In this document: piece after piece, positions 13,937-21,594 of the stretch | How the letters are laid out: each line of letters begins with the position of its first letter | Position numbering within the stretch: position 1 is the stretch's first letter | DNA from: UMGS172 sp045592985 | GTDB lineage: Bacteria; Bacillota; Clostridia; Oscillospirales; Acutalibacteraceae | Assembly (NCBI GenBank): GCA_045592985.1 | Contig: JAZNVU010000026.1 | Span: 1 to 64,000, forward strand | Direction of reading: 5' to 3' | Length of the DNA stretch: 64,000 nucleotides | Translations under genes and position numbers: made by a program | The notes under the pieces: generated by a model | Told to the model about the DNA's origin: nothing | The model's database searches: none | What the model saw: the letters and a program-made list of their open reading frames with translations, nothing else

Positions 13937-15604
13937 TTATACCTCGTCGGTAAAGGCAATCATGCCTTTCATGTTGATACGGTAATCAGTAACCGATTCG
14001 CCATGCATACAGTCGTAAACCGATTGTATTTTTTCTTCATTTTCGAAGATAAGTTTCTTAACGGTTTGGTGATATTCATTAGCCAAATCCTTGTTGTCAT
14101 CAAGCTTAGCCAATGCACTCATACCAACCCAATAGTATATTGCTTTGTGGATTTTAAGCAATTCCCAAGAGTTTTTATGCACCTCGTCGGCAACGTCCAA
14201 ATGAGCATCAATATAACCCTCAAATTGGGTCATAGCCTTCAACGCTTCTTCCATATTCTTACGGAACACCTTTGGGTCAACCTTAATTTGGCTTCTTAAA
14301 TAACCGGGGTTAAAAGCCTTTGAAAGAGTTCCCAAATATTCGCTGATTGCATCAACCGAATCGGCACCAAATGAGGTTTCGTAAAGTTCTCGTTTTATAT
14401 CCTCAAAATTCACGTCGTTATTCCAAAGCACCTTGCCCATAACTGTCATCGCGAGCGAAGTCGGGAAAGCGTTACGCTGAAGCTGACAACTGATATAACC
14501 GTTTAAGCCCAAGGAATCAAAATTGCGGATATCCTCATAAATAACCCTTGAAATACACTCACCGCCCGCATCAAGCAAATGATCCCACATAAGATGGTAG
14601 TCGAAATCAAGAATATCGGCATCGGTATACCTCTCCCAGTTATAAACCATAGCAAGATTTTCGTCAACTGAGGTAGGATAGTCAAAAGCGTTAACCTTGT
14701 ATTCGTGGCTGCTTTTAATCTTGAACTCATTAGGGAACGATTCGCCGTAGGTACGGGTGATAGGAGCAAACATCATAATAGCACGGTCGGGATGCTTTAG
14801 TTTTATCTCCTTAGGTGGGCACTGTTTGTTATAGCCTATGCTAAAAACAACCTTTTTTTCAATATCCTCTTTCACAAACTCATCGGTGATTTGATTTACA
14901 ATATTCACATAGTAATCGGAGTAATGAAGCTTTGTGCAATCCTCACATTCGCAGGTGTTATTGATATCATCACCAAGCCAGAAGTGTACAACGTCGGTTT
15001 CTGGATTATCATGAACGTACTTCAAAACTGCATCAACCATGGTTTTTTGAACAAACGGTTTTGAATAACAAAGCTGAGTTCTGACAGGAATATCTTTCCA
15101 GCATTTACGTTCACCCTTAACCAAAGCACAAATATCATTATATTCTTTGGGAATTGTTGCGGGATCAACGGGGTCCCAGCCCATATTGGGAATGCCAAAA
15201 GGCTCACAAGTCCAACCGTGACCCATTCTATGAAGCAAAAGACCTCGCTTTTTAATTTCCTCGGTCATCATTTTGACATATTCATAGGATTTCTCAACAG
15301 TAAATTCTTCAGGCTCTTTATACGGGTTTCTGCGATGGGTGTACCAACGCTCAAAGAATATGAAAGCATTATCAAACTGAATATAATAGCCGTTAAAACA
15401 ACGTTTGGGTAACCACTCAATCATATCAAGGCAGTTCTCGACGCTGCAAGCACCCTCTATGCACATAATACGATGACGTTTTGCAGCCGTTTCAATAATT
15501 TTAACATCGGGTGCGTCGCACCTTTCGGGGTAACGTGTACCTAAAGGACCGGGTTTTATCCAATCGATGCCCCACTCCTCCAAAAGGCGGTAAACACCGA
15601 ACAA
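13937..15604 (-). CDS. DUF4838 glycosidase-like protein, main part of an interrupted gene
   Basis: A 555-codon open stretch, from a TTG in a continuous frame that runs up to the in-frame TAA at 15701-15703. It shows the GH-like TIM-barrel region of DUF4838 proteins: FGVYRLLEEWGIDWIKPG, then VHFWLGDDINNTCECEDCTKLHYSDYYVNIVN, whose paired CxCxxC near the barrel end is the family hallmark. A helical C-terminal domain follows. Homologues normally begin with an extra 60-100 residues; these are encoded just upstream, across the TAA. The family is related to alpha-glucuronidases and GH20-like enzymes and is expected to act on glycans. It is third in the unit with PIG-L and NagB-like genes. As it stands, full-length product needs readthrough or the TAA is an error. 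Confidence 0.75.
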   Translation of the reverse strand: MFGVYRLLEEWGIDWIKPGPLGTRYPERCDAPDVKIIETAAKRHRIMCIEGACSVENCLDMIEWLPKRCFNGYYIQFDNAFIFFERWYTHRRNPYKEPEEFTVEKSYEYVKMMTEEIKKRGLLLHRMGHGWTCEPFGIPNMGWDPVDPATIPKEYNDICALVKGERKCWKDIPVRTQLCYSKPFVQKTMVDAVLKYVHDNPETDVVHFWLGDDINNTCECEDCTKLHYSDYYVNIVNQITDEFVKEDIEKKVVFSIGYNKQCPPKEIKLKHPDRAIMMFAPITRTYGESFPNEFKIKSSHEYKVNAFDYPTSVDENLAMVYNWERYTDADILDFDYHLMWDHLLDAGGECISRVIYEDIRNFDSLGLNGYISCQLQRNAFPTSLAMTVMGKVLWNNDVNFEDIKRELYETSFGADSVDAISEYLGTLSKAFNPGYLRSQIKVDPKVFRKNMEEALKAMTQFEGYIDAHLDVADEVHKNSWELLKIHKAIYYWVGMSALAKLDDNKDLANEYHQTVKKLIFENEEKIQSVYDCMHGESVTDYRINMKGMIAFTDEV

Positions 15605-15703
15605 AATACTTCTTTCGTTGCTTCCTGCAATATGACCCTTCTTATTTTTGACGTCAATTGCAAAAGCATCGTCAAAAAACGGGTCTTCAACCTGAATATC
15701 TTA

Positions 15704-15811
15704 CCCAAAATCAGACAAAAGGCCGAGCTTTAACTCGGCCTTTATACCTAAAATTTCAAGATACTTATTCAATTCAGATTTTGCAAACTCTGTTACTGAA
15801 TAATTATCCAT
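15704..15811 (-). pseudogene. N-terminal 36 codons of the DUF4838 gene, separated by TAA
   Basis: ATG 15811 follows GAGGTGA and lies 27 bases after the NagB-like stop, as expected for the true gene start. It encodes MDNYSVTEFAKSELNKYLEI, which resembles the alpha-helical start of DUF4838/alpha-glucuronidase N-terminal domains. TAA at 15701-15703 ends it, but the same frame continues DIQVEDPFFDDAFAIDVKNK and IAGSNERSILFGVYR into the main part. One nonsense change explains the split. Confidence 0.7.
15717..15746. other. Terminator-like hairpin inside the DUF4838 coding start
   Basis: AAAGGCCGAG TTAAAG CTCGGCCTTTT on the minus strand is a perfect 8-10 pair stem with a short T run, lying 14 bases before the in-frame TAA. 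It also encodes KAELKLGLL. It could reduce expression of the downstream gene or be chance within coding sequence. Confidence 0.5.
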
Positions 15812-15838
15812 AAAACTCACCTCATAAGGGATTGCAAC

Positions 15839-16786
15839 TTAGTTACACTCTGCCTCAAGCGGACCTGCAAGTTCTTTCAAGAAGAATAGTCTGCCGGGGA
15901 TAGTAGGGATATATGTCGAAGTAATCCACGGAGTTTTTTCGTGACGCAAGGTCATCCAAAGTGACAAGCCCTGCCACTGCATTCCACGGCCTAAAGTACC
16001 GTCTGCACCGCCGATAGCATAGTCAGCTTTAAGGAAAAGACCGGGACCAATTGTGTTAGCACGGCAAGGTACAAGAGGAGTTCTCGACTTGAAACTTGTG
16101 AGTGCGTTCTGCTCAACTGTAAGAGGATGAATCTTTGCGCCGATTCTATAAGGTGCTGCTTCCCACTCTGCAGCGGTAGCGTAATCTGCAGCAAAAGTAG
16201 GCTCCCAGAATGCAATGTGACACATTCTGCCGATACCGTAAACAAGTACAAGTTTTGCACCGTCAGCCTTTAATGCGTTAATTTTATCAGGATATGTAGG
16301 GAGATTATCTTTGGTTGCAAAATTACGCTGATTTTCAGGAACGGTATACTCGCCGAGAGGATTAAACAAAGCCTGTTCCATGGCATATTTGAACGAACCG
16401 GTATTATCTGAAGGCAAGGTATTGCCGTCACCGTCTGCCCACTCGTCCATATTGAAGGTATAAACATGGTCACAGGAAATTTTCCACTCGTTGATGAAGT
16501 ATACAACCCACTTATACATACCCATAGGACCAACAGGAAGAATAAATGCTATCTTTTCGTCTCTTTCCTTGGCAAGTTTTATCTGCATTGCGATTTCGTG
16601 ACCCATATAGGTTTCGAACTCACCCAAAGACTCACATTTTATAGGTGTAAATTTATCGTTCCAATGAGCCTGATGCTTGGTAATGGTTTCGGGCTTGCCA
16701 ATGCAAGCATCTATCTTTTCAAAATCCCATCCTTCGGGGTAAAAACCTTCCAACGCTGAACCTTTAACTGTTGAATTAAAATCCAT
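15839..16786 (-). CDS. Atypical glucosamine-6-phosphate deaminase (NagB)-like protein
   Basis: A 315-residue member of the glucosamine-6-phosphate isomerase/6-phosphogluconolactonase family. FILPVGPMGMYKW (81-93) takes the place of the phosphate-binding loop, YTFNMDEWADG (109-119) keeps the catalytic Asp (D114, equal to NagB D72), and GIGRMCHIAFWEP (184-196) keeps His (H190) and Glu (E195). The Asp of the NagB GxDGH motif is Met188 here, and about 50 extra residues precede the core. True NagB turns glucosamine-6-phosphate into fructose-6-phosphate and ammonia; this paralogue may use a different amino sugar or an unphosphorylated one. It is 22 bases downstream of the PIG-L deacetylase gene and precedes the DUF4838 gene. 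Confidence 0.8.
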   Translation of the reverse strand: MDFNSTVKGSALEGFYPEGWDFEKIDACIGKPETITKHQAHWNDKFTPIKCESLGEFETYMGHEIAMQIKLAKERDEKIAFILPVGPMGMYKWVVYFINEWKISCDHVYTFNMDEWADGDGNTLPSDNTGSFKYAMEQALFNPLGEYTVPENQRNFATKDNLPTYPDKINALKADGAKLVLVYGIGRMCHIAFWEPTFAADYATAAEWEAAPYRIGAKIHPLTVEQNALTSFKSRTPLVPCRANTIGPGLFLKADYAIGGADGTLGRGMQWQGLSLWMTLRHEKTPWITSTYIPTIPGRLFFLKELAGPLEAECN

Positions 16787-16808
16787 TTTATTATCTCCTT
16801 TTCAAATA

Positions 16809-17513
16809 TTACGGTAATAAACGCTTTGTGGTTCCTCTAAGACCTGCAAGAAGTCGTCTGTAACCCTCAGCATATTTAACGCCGCACTGTGCACCGCGCA
16901 TCTGTGAATAGGTTCTTGTGGTTTCGAGAACATCAATACCGTCATGATCTTTGAGCCACACAAGCTGACTTTCATGACAAGCGAGCATTTGAAGTTTGGT
17001 CTCAAGTTCGTCGGTAATGTCTACAAATTCATAAGGCTCACAGTTAACATAATCCGAGTTGTCCATATAATAAATAGGAGTTACCCCACAAGCTTCGCCA
17101 AGCTCCGGCATATAATGAGGAACGCTTGCCGAGAAGGAAGCCTTGAAAACAAGTTTAGACACCTCAACGTGGTCTGACATATAATCATCGGGAGCGTGTG
17201 TAATTATCATGTCAGGTTTAGCCTCGCGAATAATCTTAACGAGAAGATCGTGTTGTTCCTTGCTTGCAGAGTCTACAAGAAGGTCACCGACATTACAGGT
17301 GACGGTCTTCCAACCTGCGAGGTCACCGGACTTTTTAGCCTCGGCAATACGCATAGGTCCAAGTTCCTCAGGGCTAATAACAACATGACCCATATTACCG
17401 TTGGCAACATGGCAAACTGTTACGTTATCGCCTCTCTTCTTACATCTGAGCAAGGTGCCTGCGCAATGAATTTCCATATCATCGGGATGACAAACAATTG
17501 CTAATACGTTCAT
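16809..17513 (-). CDS. PIG-L family deacetylase
   Basis: A 234-residue LmbE/PIG-L type zinc deacetylase. The N terminus has VCHPDDMEIHCAGTL (H9, D11, D12 as metal and catalytic residues) and the second metal site is THAPDDYMSDHVEVS. Enzymes of this family remove acetyl groups from N-acetylglucosamine in glycoconjugates. ATG 17513 follows TGGAGG; a GTG or ATG five codons earlier is less likely. It is first in an operon with the NagB-like and DUF4838 genes and is divergent from an AraC regulator, which fits a pathway that deacetylates and then opens an amino sugar. The exact glycan is unknown. Confidence 0.9.
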   Translation of the reverse strand: MNVLAIVCHPDDMEIHCAGTLLRCKKRGDNVTVCHVANGNMGHVVISPEELGPMRIAEAKKSGDLAGWKTVTCNVGDLLVDSASKEQHDLLVKIIREAKPDMIITHAPDDYMSDHVEVSKLVFKASFSASVPHYMPELGEACGVTPIYYMDNSDYVNCEPYEFVDITDELETKLQMLACHESQLVWLKDHDGIDVLETTRTYSQMRGAQCGVKYAEGYRRLLAGLRGTTKRLLP

Positions 17514-17532
17514 AAAATATACCTCCAATTTA

Positions 17533-17548
17533 TTGACTTTGTGTCAAA
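17533..17548. promoter_or_regulatory. Inverted repeat TTGAC-TTTGTG-TCAA in the divergent regulator interval
   Basis: TTGACTTTGTGTCAA, with arms TTGAC and GTCAA, sits between the minus-strand promoter and the PIG-L start. It is a candidate binding site for the divergent AraC protein. Confidence 0.4.
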
Positions 17549-17551
17549 TTT

Positions 17552-17580
17552 ATGATAACATCACAAATAAAAGATTTCAA
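17552..17580 (-). promoter_or_regulatory. Promoter of the PIG-L/NagB-like/DUF4838 operon
   Basis: Minus strand: -35 TTGAAA (17575-17580), 17-base spacer, -10 TATCAT (17552-17557) with extended TGT. Confidence 0.65.
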
Positions 17581-17627
17581 TGCACAAATGCACTTTTTCA
17601 GTACACTTTTGTAAAGAGGATATTGTT

Positions 17628-18527
17628 ATGGAACCAAAATACGGAAAATTTTCAATAAATTGTCCCATTGAAATAAAACAGATAATGTCAATACATTATT
17701 TTGAGTTTAATTCGGATTTCAAATTTTCGGGCGAAACCCATAATTATTGGGAACTTGTATATATTGACAGAGGCTCGGCAATGGTCACCGCCGATGACCA
17801 AAGTTTAACGCTATCACAAGGAGAAATAATTTTTCACAAACCGGGTGAGCATCACGCCATTGCCTCATCACCCGAAGACCCGCCGACCGTATTCATCATT
17901 ACGTTTTACAGCACTTCAAAGAACATGAAGTTTTTTCAAAATCGCAGAATGAACGTTCCCACTCCTTTGAGGAAGTATATTTCCGAAATGATTGCCGACG
18001 GACAAGAGGCGTATATTCTTACCGACGACAGTCCTTATGAAGTTGAACTTGTACGAAAAGACGACGGTTTGTTCGGTAGTGAGCAGTTGATAAAACTCAA
18101 TCTTGAAATGCTGTTGCTCAAACTTATACGTTCCAACACTTTGCCTAAACTAAAAAATGAAAACTCTAAAAACTATGACCAGTTGACCAATGCCGTCATT
18201 GATATACTGAAAAACAATGTTTACGGAAGAGTTACTGTTGAAAGCATAAGCAAGGAACTCGGTTTCAGCCGAACATACATATCCTCGGTATTTAAGGAAA
18301 ATTGTCACAAGACCATTACCGAATACATGTCGGATCTTAAAGTCAGTGAGGCCAAATATCTCATACGCAAAGAGGTGTATACCATTTCACAAATTTCAGA
18401 TTTTTTGTGTTACGACAACCCACATTATTTTTACAGAGTATTTAAAAAACTTACAGGTATGACCCCAAAGCAATACAGTGCGTCGGTATCGTACGGGGAC
18501 AAAACCGCCAAAAAGACTAACATATAA
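17628..18527 (+). CDS. AraC-family regulator of the amino-sugar cluster
   Basis: A 299-residue protein: an AraC_binding cupin in the first 130 residues (THNYWELVYIDRGSA, FHKPGEHHAI) and a double HTH domain at the C terminus (VTVESISKELGFSRTYISSVFKE and ISQISDFLCYDNPHYFYRVFKKLTGMTPKQY). Start ATG 17628 follows AAAGAGG; the upstream in-frame ATG at 17580 has no site. It is transcribed away from the PIG-L operon across 114 bases and very likely controls it in response to a sugar. Confidence 0.9.
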   Translation: MEPKYGKFSINCPIEIKQIMSIHYFEFNSDFKFSGETHNYWELVYIDRGSAMVTADDQSLTLSQGEIIFHKPGEHHAIASSPEDPPTVFIITFYSTSKNMKFFQNRRMNVPTPLRKYISEMIADGQEAYILTDDSPYEVELVRKDDGLFGSEQLIKLNLEMLLLKLIRSNTLPKLKNENSKNYDQLTNAVIDILKNNVYGRVTVESISKELGFSRTYISSVFKENCHKTITEYMSDLKVSEAKYLIRKEVYTISQISDFLCYDNPHYFYRVFKKLTGMTPKQYSASVSYGDKTAKKTNI

Positions 18528-18530
18528 ATT

Positions 18531-18573
18531 AAACTGCCCATGTGTGTTACATCACAAACACGGGCAGTTTTTT
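18531..18573. terminator. Bidirectional terminator
   Basis: AAACTGCCC and GGGCAGTTTTTT form the outer stem of a hairpin with partly paired TGTG/CACA inside, placed between two converging genes. Confidence 0.8.
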
Positions 18574-18582
18574 CATTTAAAA

Positions 18583-19476
18583 CTATTTTTCCTTTTTATA
18601 AATATTAAGTAGAACATAAACGGCAATTAAAACGAATATGGTAACCCCCAACACCGTATACATAGTACCTATTGAAACTTTTGAGTCAAAGAAATACAGG
18701 TTGCAGTCAACCACATTTTTAAGTTCGTCTACAACTTCATCGGGAAAGTTTGCGTCGGTCATTTCCTCAAACACGCCTCTTAACGCGTGGTTGCGCACCA
18801 ACGATGTTCCGTATGTACCGGGCAAAAGTGATATCACCTTTTGCAAACCGCTTGAAAACTGTGATATCGGCATGTATGCTCCGCAAATAAATCCGTATCC
18901 CGAACTTATAATAGTACCGACTGCCGAAATCTGTCCCTGTGTTGAAAGAAAAAAGTTTATAACGCTTGACAAAGCCGTACCAAACATCACAAGCAAGAAA
19001 ACATCAAGCACTAAAAACAGAATATCAGCAACGCTGAGGTACCATCCCACAAAAGCAATATAAACAAGGCAAACAGCCGTTGCGGTAAAGCAGATTATAA
19101 GAGTAGATATCACGGTTGAAACATAATAAGCAAGTGACAGCAAAGACGGGTTTACAGGAGAAATTGTAAGGTCTTTTCGACTGCCGTTGGCTTTGTCCTG
19201 TACCATAAGCATATTTGAGCAAAAAGCAACCGTCACGCAAGATACTGCCAAAATAGACGATATAAGTTGACCGCCGACACAACCGTTAACAAGTTCCTCG
19301 GCAAGTGACAGACCTTGCGGTATTCCCGCCATAAAACTGTCTCTGTATACATTGCTTAAAAATGTAACATAAAGCACCAACAAAATCGCAGGTGTGATAA
19401 GCGACGTGAAAAACATACCTTTGTCTTTAAAAAACAGTTTGGTGTTTCGCTTTATAAGTACTTTAAACGTGTTCAT
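18583..19476 (-). CDS. ABC-2 type transporter permease
   Basis: A 297-residue membrane protein with six hydrophobic segments. It starts FKVLIKRNTKLFFKDKGMFFTSLITPAILLVLYVTF, the usual first helix of ABC-2 exporters, and ends with a helix before YKKEK. A large extracytoplasmic loop follows the first segment. ATG 19476 is preceded by GAGGTGAG; an ATG three codons upstream would overlap that site. The gene overlaps the ATPase gene by 14 bases, so both form one transporter. Substrate is unknown; drug or antimicrobial-peptide export is typical for the family. Confidence 0.85.
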   Translation of the reverse strand: MNTFKVLIKRNTKLFFKDKGMFFTSLITPAILLVLYVTFLSNVYRDSFMAGIPQGLSLAEELVNGCVGGQLISSILAVSCVTVAFCSNMLMVQDKANGSRKDLTISPVNPSLLSLAYYVSTVISTLIICFTATAVCLVYIAFVGWYLSVADILFLVLDVFLLVMFGTALSSVINFFLSTQGQISAVGTIISSGYGFICGAYMPISQFSSGLQKVISLLPGTYGTSLVRNHALRGVFEEMTDANFPDEVVDELKNVVDCNLYFFDSKVSIGTMYTVLGVTIFVLIAVYVLLNIYKKEK

Positions 19477-20401
19477 GGGTCTCACCTCTCATTTCGTCAA
19501 GTTCTCTTTCAGAACGTTTGGTAGCATTTAGGAAAACGTCGTCCATTTTTCCTTTAATTATTTCATAGTCCGAAAAAACTTCGGGGTTTGACACAATAAG
19601 TTTTGTTGCCGCCGCAGTGTTCGGTACCGACAAACGGTAAGCATCCTTGATTTTTTCGTAATCTACTCCCAAATTTTTAACCGTTTCTTCCGCAACACCG
19701 TAAAGCGTTATAAAGTCACCGGTATACTTGTTTTTAAGTTCAAGCGGAGTACCTTCAGCAACCACCGTACCCTTGTCAAGAATTACCACATAGTCGGCTT
19801 CGGCAGCTTCTTCCATGTAATGAGTGGTTAAAAACACCGTCATGCCTTCTTGCTTTCTGAGGTCGGTTATCACCTGCCACAAAATCTGCCTGGTCTTAGG
19901 GTCAAGGCCGGTTGTGGGCTCGTCAAGAATAAGTATTTTGGGGTCGTGAATAAGCGCACGTGCAATATCAATTCTTCTTATCTGTCCTCCCGAGAGTTTA
20001 CCGACATTACGCTTTAAAAGGTCGGAAAAATCAAGCATTTTTGATAAATTTTCAAGTTTTTCCTTAAACGCTTTACCCGTTATGCCATACAAAGCCGCCC
20101 TTGATTCAAGGTTGTCATAAACCGTAAGAGCCTTATCAAGTACACAATTTTGAAAAACAACACCCAATTTTTCTTTTACTTTATCAACGTCTTTGTCGAG
20201 GTCAAAACCATCAATCACAACACTGCCGCTATCTTTACTCAGTTGTCCGCACATGATATTGATTGTTGTAGATTTACCTGCTCCGTTTACACCCAAAAAC
20301 GCAAACAGTTCACCTTCATTCACCTTAATGCTGAGGTTATTTACTGCCTTGACTTCTTTAAAGGTTTTATTAAGACCATTAATTTCTATAACATGTTTCA
20401 T
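19463..20401 (-). CDS. ABC transporter ATP-binding protein (DrrA/CcmA-like)
   Basis: A 312-residue ATPase. Walker A FLGVNGAGKSTT, Q-loop VFQNCVLD, signature KLSGGQIRRI, Walker B KILILDEPTTGLDP and the switch His in FLTTHYMEEA are all intact. A C-terminal extension of about 90 residues is common in DrrA-type exporters. ATG 20401 follows AGGTGGTG; an ATG seven codons upstream would run into the alcohol dehydrogenase stop. It pairs with the permease just downstream. It is 11 bases after the stop of the alcohol dehydrogenase gene. Confidence 0.92.
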   Translation of the reverse strand: MKHVIEINGLNKTFKEVKAVNNLSIKVNEGELFAFLGVNGAGKSTTINIMCGQLSKDSGSVVIDGFDLDKDVDKVKEKLGVVFQNCVLDKALTVYDNLESRAALYGITGKAFKEKLENLSKMLDFSDLLKRNVGKLSGGQIRRIDIARALIHDPKILILDEPTTGLDPKTRQILWQVITDLRKQEGMTVFLTTHYMEEAAEADYVVILDKGTVVAEGTPLELKNKYTGDFITLYGVAEETVKNLGVDYEKIKDAYRLSVPNTAAATKLIVSNPEVFSDYEIIKGKMDDVFLNATKRSERELDEMRGETHEHV

Positions 20402-20412
20402 TAAAACACCAC

Positions 20413-21582
20413 CTAAAAACAAAGTTTAAATATTTCTTCGATTTCCTTTGTGGAAAGAGGTATATAACTCTTAACAGTTCTTGTATCACCGTAGGTGCAA
20501 AGCAAAGCCAACTCATGAAGTTCTTCTTTCTTTACACCTAATTCGGAAAGGGTTGTAGGCATACCGAGTTCTGCAAAAAACTGCGCCATTTTTTCAATGC
20601 CCTCTTTGGCAGCAGCCTCATCATCCTGCAAAGTAACACCAAAAATATTGCGGGCAAATGTGGCAAAACGCGGAATGTTATGCTTATAAATATACCTTCC
20701 CCAAGCAGGGAAAAGCACCGCAAGGCCCGCACCGTGAGCAACCTCGTCATACTTTCCGCTTAATGCATGCTCAAGTTGATGCACAGCCAAAGCGTTTTCT
20801 CTTCCGCAACCTGTCAGTCCGTTGTGACTGAGGCTTGATGCCCACATGAGATTAGCACGCGCCTCGTAACTCTCGGGGTTTAGCATTACCTCTTTACCGT
20901 ACTTTATAACCGTTCTGAGTAACGCTTCGGAAATGCCGTCGGTAAGAGATGTGGGTTCGCATACCGTAAAGTATCTTTCCATAGTATGCGACATTATGTC
21001 AACCACACCGCATGCAGTCTGATACTTTGAAACCGAGTATGTAAGTTCGGGGTTGCATACTGTAAACAACGGACGGTTGAGTTCACTACCAAGACCCTTT
21101 TTCATATTACACTCAAGATTTGAAATAACCGCCGATGCGCTCATTTCACTTCCTGCGGCAGCATGGGTCAAAACGCAACCTACAGGTAAAGCGCCCTCAG
21201 GTTTTTGCTTAGCCATAAAAATATCCCACACATCACAGTCGTTAGCGGCACCGATTGCAGTGGCTTTGGAGGAATCGATAACGCTTCCTCCACCTACCGC
21301 CAAAATCAGTTCGACCTTGTTTTCTTTGGCAATCTTTATGGCACTACGCACAAACTCTATCTTAGGGTTAGGCTCAACACCACCCATTTCAATAACGGTT
21401 ATTTCATTTTCTTTAAGCGAATTCATTATAACATCGTAAAGTCCGCTTCTCTTTATGCTGGACTTTCCGTATTGCATCATAATGGTTTTAAAGCCGTAGT
21501 CTTTGATAATCTTACCCACGTCCATGTGTGTATCTTTTCCAAAAAACACTTTGGTAGGTGTGTTGTAAACGAAATTAAGCAT
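20413..21582 (-). CDS. Iron-containing alcohol dehydrogenase (butanol dehydrogenase-like)
   Basis: A 389-residue type III alcohol dehydrogenase. It has LAVGGGSVIDSSKA for NAD(P) binding, THAAAGSEMSASAVI near the substrate, and the metal ligands in GVVDIMSHTMERYF, ALAVHQLEHALSG and DEVAHGAGLAVLFPAW (one Asp and three His). Such enzymes interconvert aldehydes and alcohols; the sequence resembles the NADH-dependent butanol dehydrogenase/YqhD branch. The start follows AGGAGAAAGG. It sits between two ABC exporter modules on the same strand with 12- and 11-base gaps, so it is co-transcribed, although no functional link to export is obvious. Confidence 0.92.
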   Translation of the reverse strand: MLNFVYNTPTKVFFGKDTHMDVGKIIKDYGFKTIMMQYGKSSIKRSGLYDVIMNSLKENEITVIEMGGVEPNPKIEFVRSAIKIAKENKVELILAVGGGSVIDSSKATAIGAANDCDVWDIFMAKQKPEGALPVGCVLTHAAAGSEMSASAVISNLECNMKKGLGSELNRPLFTVCNPELTYSVSKYQTACGVVDIMSHTMERYFTVCEPTSLTDGISEALLRTVIKYGKEVMLNPESYEARANLMWASSLSHNGLTGCGRENALAVHQLEHALSGKYDEVAHGAGLAVLFPAWGRYIYKHNIPRFATFARNIFGVTLQDDEAAAKEGIEKMAQFFAELGMPTTLSELGVKKEELHELALLCTYGDTRTVKSYIPLSTKEIEEIFKLCF

Positions 21583-21594
21583 AAGCCTTTCTCC

